Source: Eggerthellaceae bacterium (GTDB taxonomy: Bacteria; Actinomycetota; Coriobacteriia; Coriobacteriales; Eggerthellaceae). Taken from it: DNA of 64,000 bases. Numbering within the stretch: the stretch's first letter is position 1; each line of letters opens with the position of its first letter. The stretch spans positions 42,120-106,119 of the forward strand of contig JAUNGO010000001.1 in assembly GCA_030524475.1 (NCBI GenBank), given 5' to 3'. Of this stretch, positions 9,036-18,189 are shown in pieces. The notes under the pieces were generated by a model. The model searched no databases and was not told the DNA's origin. It was given only the letters and a program-made list of their open reading frames with translations. The translations under genes and the position numbers were made by a program.

Positions 9036-10250
9036 GTGAGACAACTGATTGTGCACAGCCTGAAGATGCATCGCGTCCAATCGGCGTCGATCATCGTGTC
9101 CGTTGCGCTGTCCGTGATGATTCTCGTCACGTTCGGCCTGGTTTACGGCGGCGTCATGCAAGGGCTCGACGCATCCGAGAAGCAAGGCGGCGCCGACGTC
9201 ATGGCCATCCCGAGCGACGCCCTGCAATACATCGACGACACCGAGCTGCTCTACACCGGCGCCCCCGCAGCCGTCTACATGGACGAGAGCATTGTGGACG
9301 ACATTGCCTCAGTCGACGGGGCGCAGCGCGTGTCGCCCCAGTTCTACGGGCAAACGCTCAACCAGGGCTGTTGCTCGACCACCGGGGAAACGCGCCTGAT
9401 CGGCATCGAGAAGGAAACCGACTTCGTGGTGAGCGGCCTTGTCGGCGAGGAAGCGGTCGCGGCGCTCGACGAGCAGAGCGTCATCATCGGCAGCGGCGTC
9501 GACGGCGTGTACGACAATATGCTGACGATCTACGACAAGAAATACACCGTGGTGGGCGTCATGGCCGAAACGGGCACCGGGTTCGACGCGTCGATCGTGG
9601 GCGACATCGACATGGTGCGCGGCATCAGCCGCAGCATGGAGGGCTTCGCGCACTTCTGGGAGAAGCACGGCGACCCGAGCGGCCTGGTCAGCTGCGTGAT
9701 GATCGACCTCGACGACAACGACCCGGACGGCGCGCTCACGCGTGTGAACGCGAAGATCAACCTGTCGGGCGTCGCCTCGCCGCTGGTGCGCTCGGAAGTT
9801 GTTGACAAGTCGCGCGCTCAGCTGCAGTCGGTGTTCCTCCTGCTGGTGATCGCCGCTGCGCTCATGGCGATCGTCACGCTGCTGCAACTGTTCGCGCGCT
9901 TTTACAGCAGCGTGTGGGACCGCAAAAGCGAGCTGGCGCTTTACCGCGCCGTCGGCGCAAGCAAAACCGACCTGCGCAAGCTGATCGTTGGAGAGGTCGG
10001 AGCGCTGGTGGGCGTAGGACTTGTCGCGGGCATCGTGCTCGGGTTCGTTGCCCAAGCGGCGCTGCTCGGCGTGATGCAAGACGGCCTGGCGTTCCCCTAC
10101 GTATCGCTCGGCATAGGACCCGCGATCGCACTTGCGGTGGTCGTTGTCCTCGCGTTCGCGCTCGTCAGCTTCGTGTCCATCGTCGTTCCACTGCGGCAGA
10201 TCGGCCAACTCGACCCGTCCGCCGCCATGCAGCAAGGAGACATCGACTAA
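9036..10250 (+). CDS. FtsX/MacB-type ABC transporter permease
   Basis: A 404-residue permease with one membrane helix near residues 15-40, a large extracytoplasmic MacB-like domain to about residue 265, and three helices at the C-terminal end, the FtsX fold. The GTG start follows GTAAGGAC. The stop overlaps the ATP-binding gene (TAATG). Proteins of this type move lipoproteins, peptides or siderophores, or act as mechanotransmitters; the substrate cannot be told here. Confidence 0.85.
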   Translation: MRQLIVHSLKMHRVQSASIIVSVALSVMILVTFGLVYGGVMQGLDASEKQGGADVMAIPSDALQYIDDTELLYTGAPAAVYMDESIVDDIASVDGAQRVSPQFYGQTLNQGCCSTTGETRLIGIEKETDFVVSGLVGEEAVAALDEQSVIIGSGVDGVYDNMLTIYDKKYTVVGVMAETGTGFDASIVGDIDMVRGISRSMEGFAHFWEKHGDPSGLVSCVMIDLDDNDPDGALTRVNAKINLSGVASPLVRSEVVDKSRAQLQSVFLLLVIAAALMAIVTLLQLFARFYSSVWDRKSELALYRAVGASKTDLRKLIVGEVGALVGVGLVAGIVLGFVAQAALLGVMQDGLAFPYVSLGIGPAIALAVVVVLAFALVSFVSIVVPLRQIGQLDPSAAMQQGDID

Positions 10251-10915
10251 TGACGCTTCTCAGCATTCAAGGCGTTTCCAAGGCATTCGACGGGAACGCC
10301 ATCATCGAAAACACCTCCGTCGAGGTAAACCCCGGCGACACCATCGCGTTCACCTCGCCGTCGGGCTCGGGCAAGTCGACCATGCTCTCAATGGCGGGGC
10401 TTTTGCTCACGCCCGACGCGGGCACCATCGTCGCGGAGGACGGCGTGAACGCGCTTGAGCTTGACGACCGCGCGCTTTCGCAGCTGCGCCAACGCCTGCT
10501 CGGATTCGTGTTCCAAAGCACCCAGCTCGTAGGCTCGCTGCGCGCGATCGAGAACGTGACGGCGCCGGCAAGCTTCGTTTCCGGCAAACTGCCGTTCTCG
10601 CCGGAAGAGCGCGCAACCGAGCTGCTGGAGCGCTTCGGACTGGCCGATCGTATGTATCACTACCCGCATCAGCTGAGCGTCGGGCAGAAGCGCCGCGTGG
10701 CGGTGGCGCGCGCCATGCTGCTTAAGCCGAAGATCATCATCGCCGACGAACCCACCAACGACCTCGACGAAGAGTCAGCCGAAGAGGTGGCAAACGCGCT
10801 GTTCAGCTATGCGGAAGAGGGAAACGCGCTGCTCTACGCCACGCATATCCCAGCGCTGGCAGCCCGCGCGAAAACCGTCATGAAGCTGCAAGGAAAAACG
10901 TTCAAAGTGGCGTAG
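10250..10915 (+). CDS. LolD/MacB-type ABC transporter ATP-binding protein
   Basis: A 221-residue ATPase coupled to the preceding permease by a one-base overlap. Walker A is SPSGSGKST near residues 37-45. The signature is unusual: LSVGQKRRVAVARAM has V in place of the usual SGGQ glycine. Walker B is IIIADEPTNDLDE, and ATHIP holds the switch His. A terminator follows at once, so this two-gene unit is complete. Confidence 0.86.
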   Translation: MTLLSIQGVSKAFDGNAIIENTSVEVNPGDTIAFTSPSGSGKSTMLSMAGLLLTPDAGTIVAEDGVNALELDDRALSQLRQRLLGFVFQSTQLVGSLRAIENVTAPASFVSGKLPFSPEERATELLERFGLADRMYHYPHQLSVGQKRRVAVARAMLLKPKIIIADEPTNDLDEESAEEVANALFSYAEEGNALLYATHIPALAARAKTVMKLQGKTFKVA

Positions 10916-10941
10916 ATCAACGCCTTTGCATTTGAAACAAA

Positions 10942-10973
10942 GGGGCGCACGGTTTGTTGAAACCGCGCGCCCC
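10942..10973 (+). terminator. Terminator of the ABC pair
   Basis: GGGGCGC pairs with GCGCCCC and GGTTT with AAACC around a GTTG loop, 27 bases after the stop. The T tract is poor, as is common in high-GC genomes. Confidence 0.65.
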
Positions 10974-11028
10974 AACGTTAAGGCAACAAGGAAGGGCGCT
11001 TTATCGGCCTTCCACGAAGACTCACGAA

Positions 11029-11192
11029 TCGTTCGTAACGTCAGCGAGGCTTCTTGCGGTGCCTGAGATAGCCCCGCCTTGACCCCAAGCGTACTGAGGT
11101 ACGCACCGTGGGTCAAACAAGGGGCTAGGTCAGGTGCCGCAAGAAGCCGCAGCGTCGAGCGGTTCCGCCCGCTCCGTTAGGACGGGCGGAAC
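11029..11192 (-). repeat. Long structured intergenic element, copy 1
   Basis: On the minus strand, directly after the binding-protein stop, the order is a 10-bp hairpin (GTTCCGCCCG/CGGGCGGAAC), then CGACGCTGCG, then a hairpin of about 100 nt with 12-bp outer arms (11048-11059 with 11137-11148) and tip GCGTAC-N4-GTACGC (11089-11104), and then a 20-base conserved flank (11029-11048). Copy 2 lies at 46152-46310 with the same flanks and tip but different stems. Confidence 0.7.
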
Positions 11193-11198
11193 AAAACC

Positions 11199-12401
11199 TT
11201 AGTAGTGATAGCTCTTGGCGCCCTCGGGGTCGTCCTCGCCACGCTCTTCTGCGTTGCGAATGTCGTCCGGGTCAACGCCAAACGCCGCACCGCGCTCGGC
11301 ATGCTGCTCCTTGAGCGGCTTGGCAGCCGTCTCGGCTCCCACGTCGCCGTGCCACTCGCCGATGCCCTCGGTCAGCTGCTGCAGGTACTCCTTCGCGCCC
11401 GCCTCGTCCTCGGGGCAGTCGGGCAAGAAGCCCGCCACGCGAAGCTCGTCCCAACGCTCGTAAATGGAATCCCAGAAGTCCTGCTCGTTGCCGTGGCCGT
11501 ACAGGTAGTTGGCAGCCAGACCCTTCTCGATGGCGGGGTACTTGCCAACCGTGTAGCCCTTCTCGATGGCCATCTCGACGGCGGCGTCGGTGTCGGCGCG
11601 CATGATGTCGTCGGCATCGGCAAACGCCTTCGCCAGGCGGTCGCCCGCCTCGGGGTGCTTCTCCAGCGTGTGCGTGTTGCAGCAGATGAAGCAGCAGTAG
11701 TAGTCGGCCAGCTCCTCAGCGGAGATGAAGAAGAACTTCGCGCCCTCAGTCTCCTTGACCTGCGGGTACAGCGTGGAGTCGATGCCGATGATGGCGTCAA
11801 CCTCGCCGTCCTTGAGCGCCTGGAGCAAAAGCGTGCCGTCGTAGACGACCCACTCGATGTCCTCGGAGCCCTTGCCGCCCGTGGCGCGCGAGTACAGCGC
11901 GTTGCTCTCGACGTAGGACGGGCCGCTCATGCCCGTGCAGCCCACCTTCTTGCCCTTCAGGTCAGCGGCGCTGTCGATGCCGTTGCCCTCAAGCGTAATG
12001 CCCGACCAGCAGCCGGTGTGCATCGTGTCGATCAATTTGGCGTTGGCGCCCTGCAGCCACGACAGGAAGAAGCCCGGCGTCCACAGGAAGAAGTCGATCT
12101 CGTCGTTGGCGAGCAGCTGCGAGGTGTCCGACGTGATGGTCACGATGTTCGGCTCGATGCCGTTCTTCTGGAAGCACTCGTTCTCGATGGCCACATACAC
12201 GCCCAGCTCGCAGCAGTTGCCGCCCCAGTAACCAATGGTCATGGGAATCATGTCGCTCGAAGCGGCGCTCGACGAGGCCGCGCTCGACGAGGCGCTGCCC
12301 GCATCGTTGCTCGAGCAACCGGCAAGAGCCGCGCTGCCCGCCACAACGGCGCTGGTAGCCGCCGCTCCCTTAAGGAACGAGCGCCTAGTCAGGTCCTTCA
12401 T
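11199..12401 (-). CDS. Cys-rich ABC substrate-binding lipoprotein (nitrate/sulfonate/taurine type)
   Basis: A 400-residue periplasmic-type binding protein of the NMT1/SsuA fold. The N-terminus has a Tat motif (TRRSFLKG) and a lipobox (LAGC, Cys29), so it should be exported folded and anchored to the membrane. Two cysteine groups stand out: C63-C64 near the expected ligand pocket and CCFICC around residues 234-239. Cysteines at comparable places occur in some relatives. The start is the second ATG (KDLTRRSF), because AAGGA has correct spacing only to it. It is the last gene of a minus-strand ABC operon. The substrate is unknown; a soft-metal, thiol or arsenic compound would fit the cysteines and neighbours, but this is inference. 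Confidence 0.82.
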   Translation of the reverse strand: MKDLTRRSFLKGAAATSAVVAGSAALAGCSSNDAGSASSSAASSSAASSDMIPMTIGYWGGNCCELGVYVAIENECFQKNGIEPNIVTITSDTSQLLANDEIDFFLWTPGFFLSWLQGANAKLIDTMHTGCWSGITLEGNGIDSAADLKGKKVGCTGMSGPSYVESNALYSRATGGKGSEDIEWVVYDGTLLLQALKDGEVDAIIGIDSTLYPQVKETEGAKFFFISAEELADYYCCFICCNTHTLEKHPEAGDRLAKAFADADDIMRADTDAAVEMAIEKGYTVGKYPAIEKGLAANYLYGHGNEQDFWDSIYERWDELRVAGFLPDCPEDEAGAKEYLQQLTEGIGEWHGDVGAETAAKPLKEQHAERGAAFGVDPDDIRNAEERGEDDPEGAKSYHY

Positions 12402-12550
12402 ACGCATTCCTTTCTCTTGTTTCCCTTCCCTCGTGAGAGGAAATATATGCACACAGCCGCATATGCGACTGCAGATGCCCCAAGCAGTGACGAGCACGGG
12501 GCGAACGCGGGGACGCAGCCCTGTTCACCTTCGCCTCGCTCACACCGCGC

Positions 12551-13594
12551 TTACCATCGCGCCAACCCCTTTTGCCAACGCAAGAGCCAGTTCCTGAACG
12601 CGAACATGATGGTGGTCAGCGTGGCGAAGATGACGATCATCACGCCGATAACGGCATAGACCTCGCCGTAGTTCGCCGCCACCGTTGTGTAGTTGATGCG
12701 GAACATCAGCCCCGAGTTCACGCCGCACAGCTCGGTTGCCGACATGGCGCCGAACGAGTGCGACAGCGCCATGAACAGCGCGTTCGCGATAGCCGGAATG
12801 GAGTTGGGTATCATGACGTGCAACACGGTGTACATCTTCGAAGCGCCAAGCGTCTCGGCGCGCTCGATGAGGTTGCGGTCGATGTTCTTGATGGCGCTCG
12901 AGATCATGAGCGTCAGCGGGAACCACGACGCCAGCACCACCGCCGCGAGCGCCGCCACCCGGCTGGAATGGAAGGTGACGAAAAACAGCGGCATCCAGAT
13001 GAGCGCGGGCACCGGGCCCACCACCTTGAGCAGCGGGTTCAGCCAATAGTCGACCAGCCGCACGCAGCCGCACGACACGCCCGATATGATGCCGAGCGGT
13101 ATGCCGATGAGAAGCCCCGAGAACAGCGTGATCATCGACGAGACCGCGTCGCTTGCGATCACGTCGCGGTTCGCCACCAGCTCATGCACTATTTTGTCGG
13201 GCGAAGGCACAAACGGCATCTTCAAGATGCCCGTGCGCAGCGTAAGGTAGTCCTGCAGCGTGAAGAAGAGGAAAAACGCGCACACGAGCCACGAGAAATG
13301 CGCCACCTTCTCGCGCACCGGGCGCACGAACAGCGAAACCAGGTACACGATAGTATAGACAACCGCGCACACCGCAAGCGCCGGCAGCCACGAGTCGGGC
13401 GTGTATTGCAGCTTCATCGGGTGAACCTGCGGCAACGACACGTACTCGATCGCCGAGATGGCCATGCCCACGTAAGGGACAAGCATCTTCAGCGCGTCTT
13501 TCAGCGACGTACGGCTTATGATCGGCTTCTTCTTTTTGATGAAGAGCCGCTCTTCCTCCTTGCGCTGCTCCTCGCGAATGGTGTCTTGAGACAT
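12551..13594 (-). CDS. ABC importer permease, nitrate/sulfonate type
   Basis: About 347 residues with six or more membrane helices and the EAA-loop region ERAETLGASKMYTVLHVMIP, which contacts the ATPase. The N-terminal 30 residues are highly charged (KKKK). The ATG at 13594 is used; a GTG two codons upstream is the alternative. It lies 16 bases behind the ATPase gene in the same operon. Together with the damaged permease at 14371-15392 it may once have formed a heterodimeric channel. Confidence 0.84.
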   Translation of the reverse strand: MSQDTIREEQRKEEERLFIKKKKPIISRTSLKDALKMLVPYVGMAISAIEYVSLPQVHPMKLQYTPDSWLPALAVCAVVYTIVYLVSLFVRPVREKVAHFSWLVCAFFLFFTLQDYLTLRTGILKMPFVPSPDKIVHELVANRDVIASDAVSSMITLFSGLLIGIPLGIISGVSCGCVRLVDYWLNPLLKVVGPVPALIWMPLFFVTFHSSRVAALAAVVLASWFPLTLMISSAIKNIDRNLIERAETLGASKMYTVLHVMIPNSIPAIANALFMALSHSFGAMSATELCGVNSGLMFRINYTTVAANYGEVYAVIGVMIVIFATLTTIMFAFRNWLLRWQKGLARW

Positions 13595-13609
13595 CGGCAC
13601 ACACCAGCT

Positions 13610-14377
13610 TTAATCGAACTCGAGCATGTCCATGATGGCATGGCGGTACTCGATGAACTGGCTGGAAATACGGTCGCGCGGGTGCGGCAGGTCGATCTTG
13701 ACCTCGCCGACGTTGGTGCCGGGGCGCGGGCTGAGCACGATAACGCGGTCGGCCATGTACACGGCCTCCTCGATGTCGTGCGTCACCATGAGGATAATAG
13801 GATGGAAGCGGTCGCGCATCTTCAAGATTTCGTCTTGGATGATGGCGCGGGTGAACGCGTCGAGCGCGGAAAGCGGCTCGTCAAGCAAGATGATGCCCGG
13901 GTCTTGCACGAACGTTTGCGCAATGGCTACGCGCGCCGCCATGCCGCCGGAAATTTGGTGCGGGTAGGACTTCTCGAAGCCCGTAAGCCCCATGAGGTCG
14001 ATCATCTCCTGCACGCGGCCTTTCTGCTGCTTGTACACGCCGCGCGCCTTGAGCCCAAACGCAATGTTCTTCTCAACCGTGAGCCACGGGTAAAGGTTCG
14101 TTTCCTGGAACACGAAGCCGCGGTCGTACGACGGGCCCTTGATGGGCTCGCCGCCGTATTCGATGGTGCCGCCTTGCGCCTCGTCGAGCCCCGCCACCAG
14201 GCGTAAAAACGTCGACTTGCCGCAACCGCTCGGCCCGATGAGCGCCACGATCTCGCCGTGGTCGGCCTCGAGGCTGAAATCGTGCAGCGCCGTGAGCTCG
14301 CCCTTCTCGGCGTCGTCGAACACGCGCAGAACGTCGGTTGCCACCAAGCGCTTGCTGTTCTTGTCGGCTTCTACCAC
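13610..14377 (-). CDS. ABC importer ATP-binding protein, nitrate/sulfonate type
   Basis: A 255-residue ATPase of the SsuB/TauB/NrtD type. Walker A is GPSGCGKST, the signature ISGGMAARVAIAQ, Walker B GIILLDEPLSALD and the switch His MVTHDIEEAV. The start is GTG at 14377 with AAGGAGG upstream; it overlaps the stop of the preceding permease gene. It powers import of the ligand bound by the Cys-rich lipoprotein. Confidence 0.88.
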   Translation of the reverse strand: MVEADKNSKRLVATDVLRVFDDAEKGELTALHDFSLEADHGEIVALIGPSGCGKSTFLRLVAGLDEAQGGTIEYGGEPIKGPSYDRGFVFQETNLYPWLTVEKNIAFGLKARGVYKQQKGRVQEMIDLMGLTGFEKSYPHQISGGMAARVAIAQTFVQDPGIILLDEPLSALDAFTRAIIQDEILKMRDRFHPIILMVTHDIEEAVYMADRVIVLSPRPGTNVGEVKIDLPHPRDRISSQFIEYRHAIMDMLEFD

Positions 14378-15392
14378 TGGACGACCTCCTTCGACCAGCT
14401 CATGGTGTGACGCTGGACAACAAACAAAATGGTTATGAGGATGAATGCCATGATGATGAACGCGATGGCAATGGTGTAAATGATGTCGTAGGCCATGTAG
14501 CTTTGCGCCCACGTGATGCGCCAGCCCAGGCCGCCCTTCACGCCCATCATCTCAGCGGTCACCAGCGACGTGAGCGAGAAGCAAAACGCCATGAACAGGC
14601 CCGTGAAAATGCTGGGAGCGGCCGCCGGGTAAACCACGTGGCGAATGATGTACCAGTTCGACGCGCCGAGCGTTTGGGCGCGCTCGATGCTGGCGCGGCT
14701 CACCGAGCGAATGCCGCCCGCCAGGTTCACCGACAGCGGGAACCACGTGGTGGACGCGATAACAACCAGCGCGGCGAAGTGGTTCGAAGGCGCGAGCACC
14801 AGCGAGATGGTCACCCACGCCACGCCCGGCACAGGTCCTATGATCTTGATGATGGGGTTCAACCAATAATTGGCATGCTTGCTGTAGCCCATTGCCGAGC
14901 CCCACAAAACCCGAGCACGCCGCCCATGAGAATGCCCTGCAAGTACAGCGTCACCGAGTTGTACAGGTCGACCGCCGTGCGGTCGTAGTGCTGGAACACG
15001 TAGGCCAGCATGCTCTCGAACGAGGGGAAGTACGGCAGCTCGAAGATGCCCGACTTGATCGTGCACAGGTTGTAAACGCCGCTGAGCACATAGAGGAAGA
15101 TGATGATTCCCCACCACTTCACGAAGTGGCGGCGGAAATACTCGAACCAAATGCTGATAACGACGATGACCAGGTAAATGATCATTGAAGCGCGAATGAA
15201 GATGGGATAGTAGACGGTGGTTTCGCCTTCGGGGTACACGTCGGCCGCCGCGCCGTTCATAACCATCATGACGAACATGGCCACCAAAGGACAGACGAGC
15301 TTCACAATCTCTTTCGGCTGGGCAAGCGAGAACTTGCTGAAAAACCACGCCACGAAGCCCTGTTTCCTCGTGTTTTTGCTTTTCTCCGCCAT
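14371..15392 (-). pseudogene. ABC importer permease interrupted by a one-base frameshift
   Basis: The first part reads from ATG at 15392 (AEKSKNTRKQG) through several membrane helices. The second part (GSAMGYSKHANYW to the end, with the EAA region ERAQTLGASNWYIIRHVVYP) is in another frame. The frames meet at an A4 run at 14906-14909. Restoring one base gives GVLGFLWGSAMGYSKHANYW, which aligns without gaps to the sister permease. All other parts are intact and in operon order. It may be a recent mutation, a slippage site or a sequencing error. Confidence 0.8.
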
Positions 15393-15509
15393 GATTCCCT
15401 TCTGCGTTTCTACTCTTTCCACGGGCTTGCCAACGGGCCTTGCCCAGGTGTTGGACACAGCGCTTGATAGGCTAACGCCCAAACGTTGCGAGTTTACATC
15501 ATATGGTGG

Positions 15510-15522
15510 TATTAGTCTAATA
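15510..15522. promoter_or_regulatory. Palindrome in the divergent ABC/radical SAM promoter region
   Basis: TATTAGTCTAATA is a perfect 13-bp palindrome in the 223-bp gap between the ABC operon (leftward) and the first BioB-like gene (rightward), a natural place for a shared operator. The ATTAGT half site is also present twice before the ArsM-like gene at 31851. Confidence 0.45.
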
Positions 15523-15615
15523 CTTTCTTGACGATTTTCTGCGATAATGCCGCAGGAGGGAACGAACGGATGAAGGCACGGAAGTGTTTTGCGTTGAAGA
15601 AGCTCAGGAGGCACG

Positions 15616-16629
15616 ATGGACGCTCGCGTTATGTCGTTGGTTGAAGGCGCGCTCGAGGGGCGCACGATAGCGCCCGACGACGCGCTGTTTCTGCTAGGGT
15701 TTGCCGCCGACTCGGCCGAGGCGGCCCACGTGTGCTGGGCGGCCGACGCACTTGCGCGGCGTGCCTCGCACAACACGGCCCAAATCTATGCGCAGATCGG
15801 GCTTGACGCCACGCCCTGCCCCGAGAACTGCGCCTTCTGCGCGCTGGCCGCGCGCAACGCCGCGCAGCGTGGGCATGAGCGCGGACGCGCCGAAGTGCCC
15901 GACAGCGAGGTGGTGGACTACGCGCGCGTGTTCGACGAGGCGGGCGTGCACCTCGTCTCGCTCATGGCAACCGCCGCCTACGACTTCGAGCACTTCCTCG
16001 ATGTGGCGCGCAAGGTGCGCGCCGCCGTGGCGCCCGACCTCGTGATCATGGCGAACATCGGCGACATCGACGCGGCGCAAGCATGCGCGTTGGCCGACGC
16101 CGGCGTTCAGATGGCCTACCACGCCAACCGCATCGGGGAAGGCGTGATCACCGACATCGCGCCCGAGCGCCGCCTGCGCACGCTTGCCGCGATCAAGGAA
16201 GCCGGGCTTGCCGTGATGAGCGGCGTCGAGCCCGTGCACGCTGGCACCAACCCGCGCGACGTCGTGAGCAAAATGTACGAGGTCATAGCGCTTGAGCCTT
16301 ACTGCGCAGGTGTGGTTGCGCTTACCGCCGTGGAGGGCACGGACATGGGCGATTGCACGCCTATCAGCCGCAAGCGCGCGCTGTTCATGGCATCGATCAT
16401 GCGCCTTGCCGCCGGAACGTCGATACCGTTTGGCACCGGAGGCCGCAACGCCGTGTGGACTGACTCCGGCACCAACCCACGCGGCCGCAACCTCTCGACC
16501 AACCCCGACTTCCTTCGCCGCGACGTGGCTCGCCTGCGCAAAGAGCTGCGCGGCCAGGAATGGCACGTGCCCGAAAGAGGCCGAACCGACAACGGTCAGT
16601 CTTCCCACGAGGCGCAAGCCAACGCCTAA
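15616..16629 (+). CDS. BioB-like radical SAM protein 1
   Basis: A 337-residue radical SAM enzyme of the BioB/HydE/PylB-like group. The [4Fe-4S]-SAM motif is CPENCAFC near residues 68-75. The surrounding IYAQIGLDATPCPENC and YHANRIGEGVITDI match the two paralogues at 18190 and 24491. It is not a standard biotin synthase: the cysteine that aligns with the third auxiliary-cluster ligand is absent (SGVEPVH), and no bio genes are near. The start follows CAGGAGGCACG. It is transcribed away from the ABC importer across a shared control region. The reaction is unknown. Confidence 0.8.
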   Translation: MDARVMSLVEGALEGRTIAPDDALFLLGFAADSAEAAHVCWAADALARRASHNTAQIYAQIGLDATPCPENCAFCALAARNAAQRGHERGRAEVPDSEVVDYARVFDEAGVHLVSLMATAAYDFEHFLDVARKVRAAVAPDLVIMANIGDIDAAQACALADAGVQMAYHANRIGEGVITDIAPERRLRTLAAIKEAGLAVMSGVEPVHAGTNPRDVVSKMYEVIALEPYCAGVVALTAVEGTDMGDCTPISRKRALFMASIMRLAAGTSIPFGTGGRNAVWTDSGTNPRGRNLSTNPDFLRRDVARLRKELRGQEWHVPERGRTDNGQSSHEAQANA

Positions 16630-16662
16630 AGACACCGCGCCCCTCACACCCGCAAATAAGCA

Positions 16663-18000
16663 TTACCGCAGTTGTTCTGCGAAAAAACCTATCGCGTAGA
16701 GCGGAATGCTGGCGATGCCGTTTGCATACCCGAAGTTTTTTGCGCTCGTGCGAACGACATAGGGCGGCTTGTATTTTTCTCGGTACGCCATCAAGCTGTT
16801 GGCGCGCACGTTCTCCCCTGATTTCACCTCTATAGGTATCACGTCGCCCTGCTTGCTCCTTGCGACGAACTCAACTTCCGACTTGCTTGCAACGCCCCAG
16901 TAATAGGGCTGTACCCCACACGACGTTAGTTGCTGCATCGTGTAGTTCTCCGCAAGGCCGCCCCTGAACCGGGCGGCCTTGTCGCCTGAAGGCAGCACGT
17001 CTTGGGGAAGAACGTCGTACGCGCAGGAAAGCAGCCCCGTGTCAGCCATATACAGCTTGAACATATCGCGTTTTTCGAACTCCTTAAGCGGAGCGATCCC
17101 GTCGCTCACGTGGGTGCATCGGGCAACAATGCCCGCTGCCTCAAGCCAAGCGAGCGCCGTCTCATACTGGCTCGCCCTTGCGCCTGAGCGGATTTTCGCA
17201 TACTGAAACTTATGGTTTTCCTTCGCCAGCTGCCCAGGAATGCTTTGCCATGCCTCGAAAATCCTCGGAGCCTCCGCAGCCGTCGAATACTTCGTCATGT
17301 CGGCAACGTAAGCTTGGTCTATTTGGGTAAGCTTTATCCGCGCCTTGTCGAGCGCCTCAACAGAGCTGTGGTCGCAAGCGTCCACGTACGTCTGAACGGC
17401 TTCAGGCATGCCGCCGACGAGAAAATACTCTCGCAACAAGTCCATGGCGCGATCGTGAAGATTAAACTTCTCGTAAGCGGCAACGTCGGTTTCGGCAGCG
17501 CCCCTTACCAGGCCGGACAGCCTTTCTTCCCCACGTGCCCAAAGGTATTCCTCGAAATTCATCGGGTAAAGCGTGAGCATATCAACCTTGCCCACGGGAA
17601 ACGAGTACTTGCCGCGGTTTACCTTCACCCCCAGCAAGCTGCCAGCCGCCGCAACGGCATATTCGGGGGCGTCTTCGCAGAAATACTTGAGCGAGGTGAG
17701 GGCGCGCTCGGAAAGCTGAATCTCGTCGAGCACAATAAGCGTATTGTTTGACTCAATGGGTATGCCGAGCAAGGCTTCAAGCTGCAACACGATGTCGGCC
17801 GGGCGTATCGACCCCTCAAAGACCGAAAGAGCATCCAAATCTCGGGAGAAGTCGACGTAGGCAATGTTTTTGCAGCATTGGGCGGCAAGCTTTTTTAGAG
17901 CGTACGTTTTCCCCACTTGGCGCGCGCCGAAAAGGAGAAGGGGCTTGCGATGCGCACTTTGAATCCAAGCGTTGAGTTTATTGTCGATATGCCGCTTCAC
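16663..18000 (-). CDS. AAA ATPase with DUF4143 C-terminal domain
   Basis: About 445 residues. Walker A is LFGARQVGKTYAL, Walker B LIVLDEIQLSERALTSLKYF, sensor AAGSLLGV; the C-terminal DUF4143 part has EVEFVARSKQGDVIPIEVKSG with the nuclease-like E...E-x-K pattern. A GTG at 18000 is preferred, nine bases behind a GGGGG site; a TTG at 18009 would sit on the site itself. It is closely related to the protein at 27330 and more distantly to that at 4356. It interrupts the radical SAM island and may be an independent insertion. Confidence 0.85.
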   Translation of the reverse strand: MKRHIDNKLNAWIQSAHRKPLLLFGARQVGKTYALKKLAAQCCKNIAYVDFSRDLDALSVFEGSIRPADIVLQLEALLGIPIESNNTLIVLDEIQLSERALTSLKYFCEDAPEYAVAAAGSLLGVKVNRGKYSFPVGKVDMLTLYPMNFEEYLWARGEERLSGLVRGAAETDVAAYEKFNLHDRAMDLLREYFLVGGMPEAVQTYVDACDHSSVEALDKARIKLTQIDQAYVADMTKYSTAAEAPRIFEAWQSIPGQLAKENHKFQYAKIRSGARASQYETALAWLEAAGIVARCTHVSDGIAPLKEFEKRDMFKLYMADTGLLSCAYDVLPQDVLPSGDKAARFRGGLAENYTMQQLTSCGVQPYYWGVASKSEVEFVARSKQGDVIPIEVKSGENVRANSLMAYREKYKPPYVVRTSAKNFGYANGIASIPLYAIGFFAEQLR

Positions 18001-18026
18001 GACCGTCAACCCCCTTCATTGAAAAC

Positions 18027-18060
18027 TGAATAAAGTGTTTGAATTTACATTTATTTCAGG
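18027..18060. promoter_or_regulatory. AT-rich imperfect palindrome before an AAA/DUF4143 gene
   Basis: CTGAATAAAGTG and CATTTATTTCAG face each other across ten bases, just upstream of the ATPase start. A TATAAT-like box on the minus strand lies at about 18064-18069. The other two AAA/DUF4143 genes also have upstream palindromes, with unrelated sequences. Confidence 0.4.
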
Positions 18061-18118
18061 AAATTATAGTACATTTTCGCATTTTATTCATGTTTTGACG
18101 GCTCAAAAGAAAGAAAAA

Positions 18119-18157
18119 GCTCCTGCGCCGCATGAAACCCTCATACGACGCAGGAGC
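18119..18157 (-). terminator. Terminator of the second BioB-like gene
   Basis: GCTCCTGCG and CGCAGGAGC pair around a partly self-complementary 21-base interior, followed on the minus strand by a T-rich tail (AGCTTTTTCTTTCTTTT). Confidence 0.85.
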
Positions 18158-18189
18158 ACATCGGGAGACACTAAAGAATTTCGCGGAAC

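Noticed and set aside
15616..16629. Calling the radical SAM paralogues biotin synthase (bioB)
   Set aside because: The SAM-cluster motif fits, but the auxiliary-cluster ligand set is incomplete and there are three paralogues with no biotin genes nearby.
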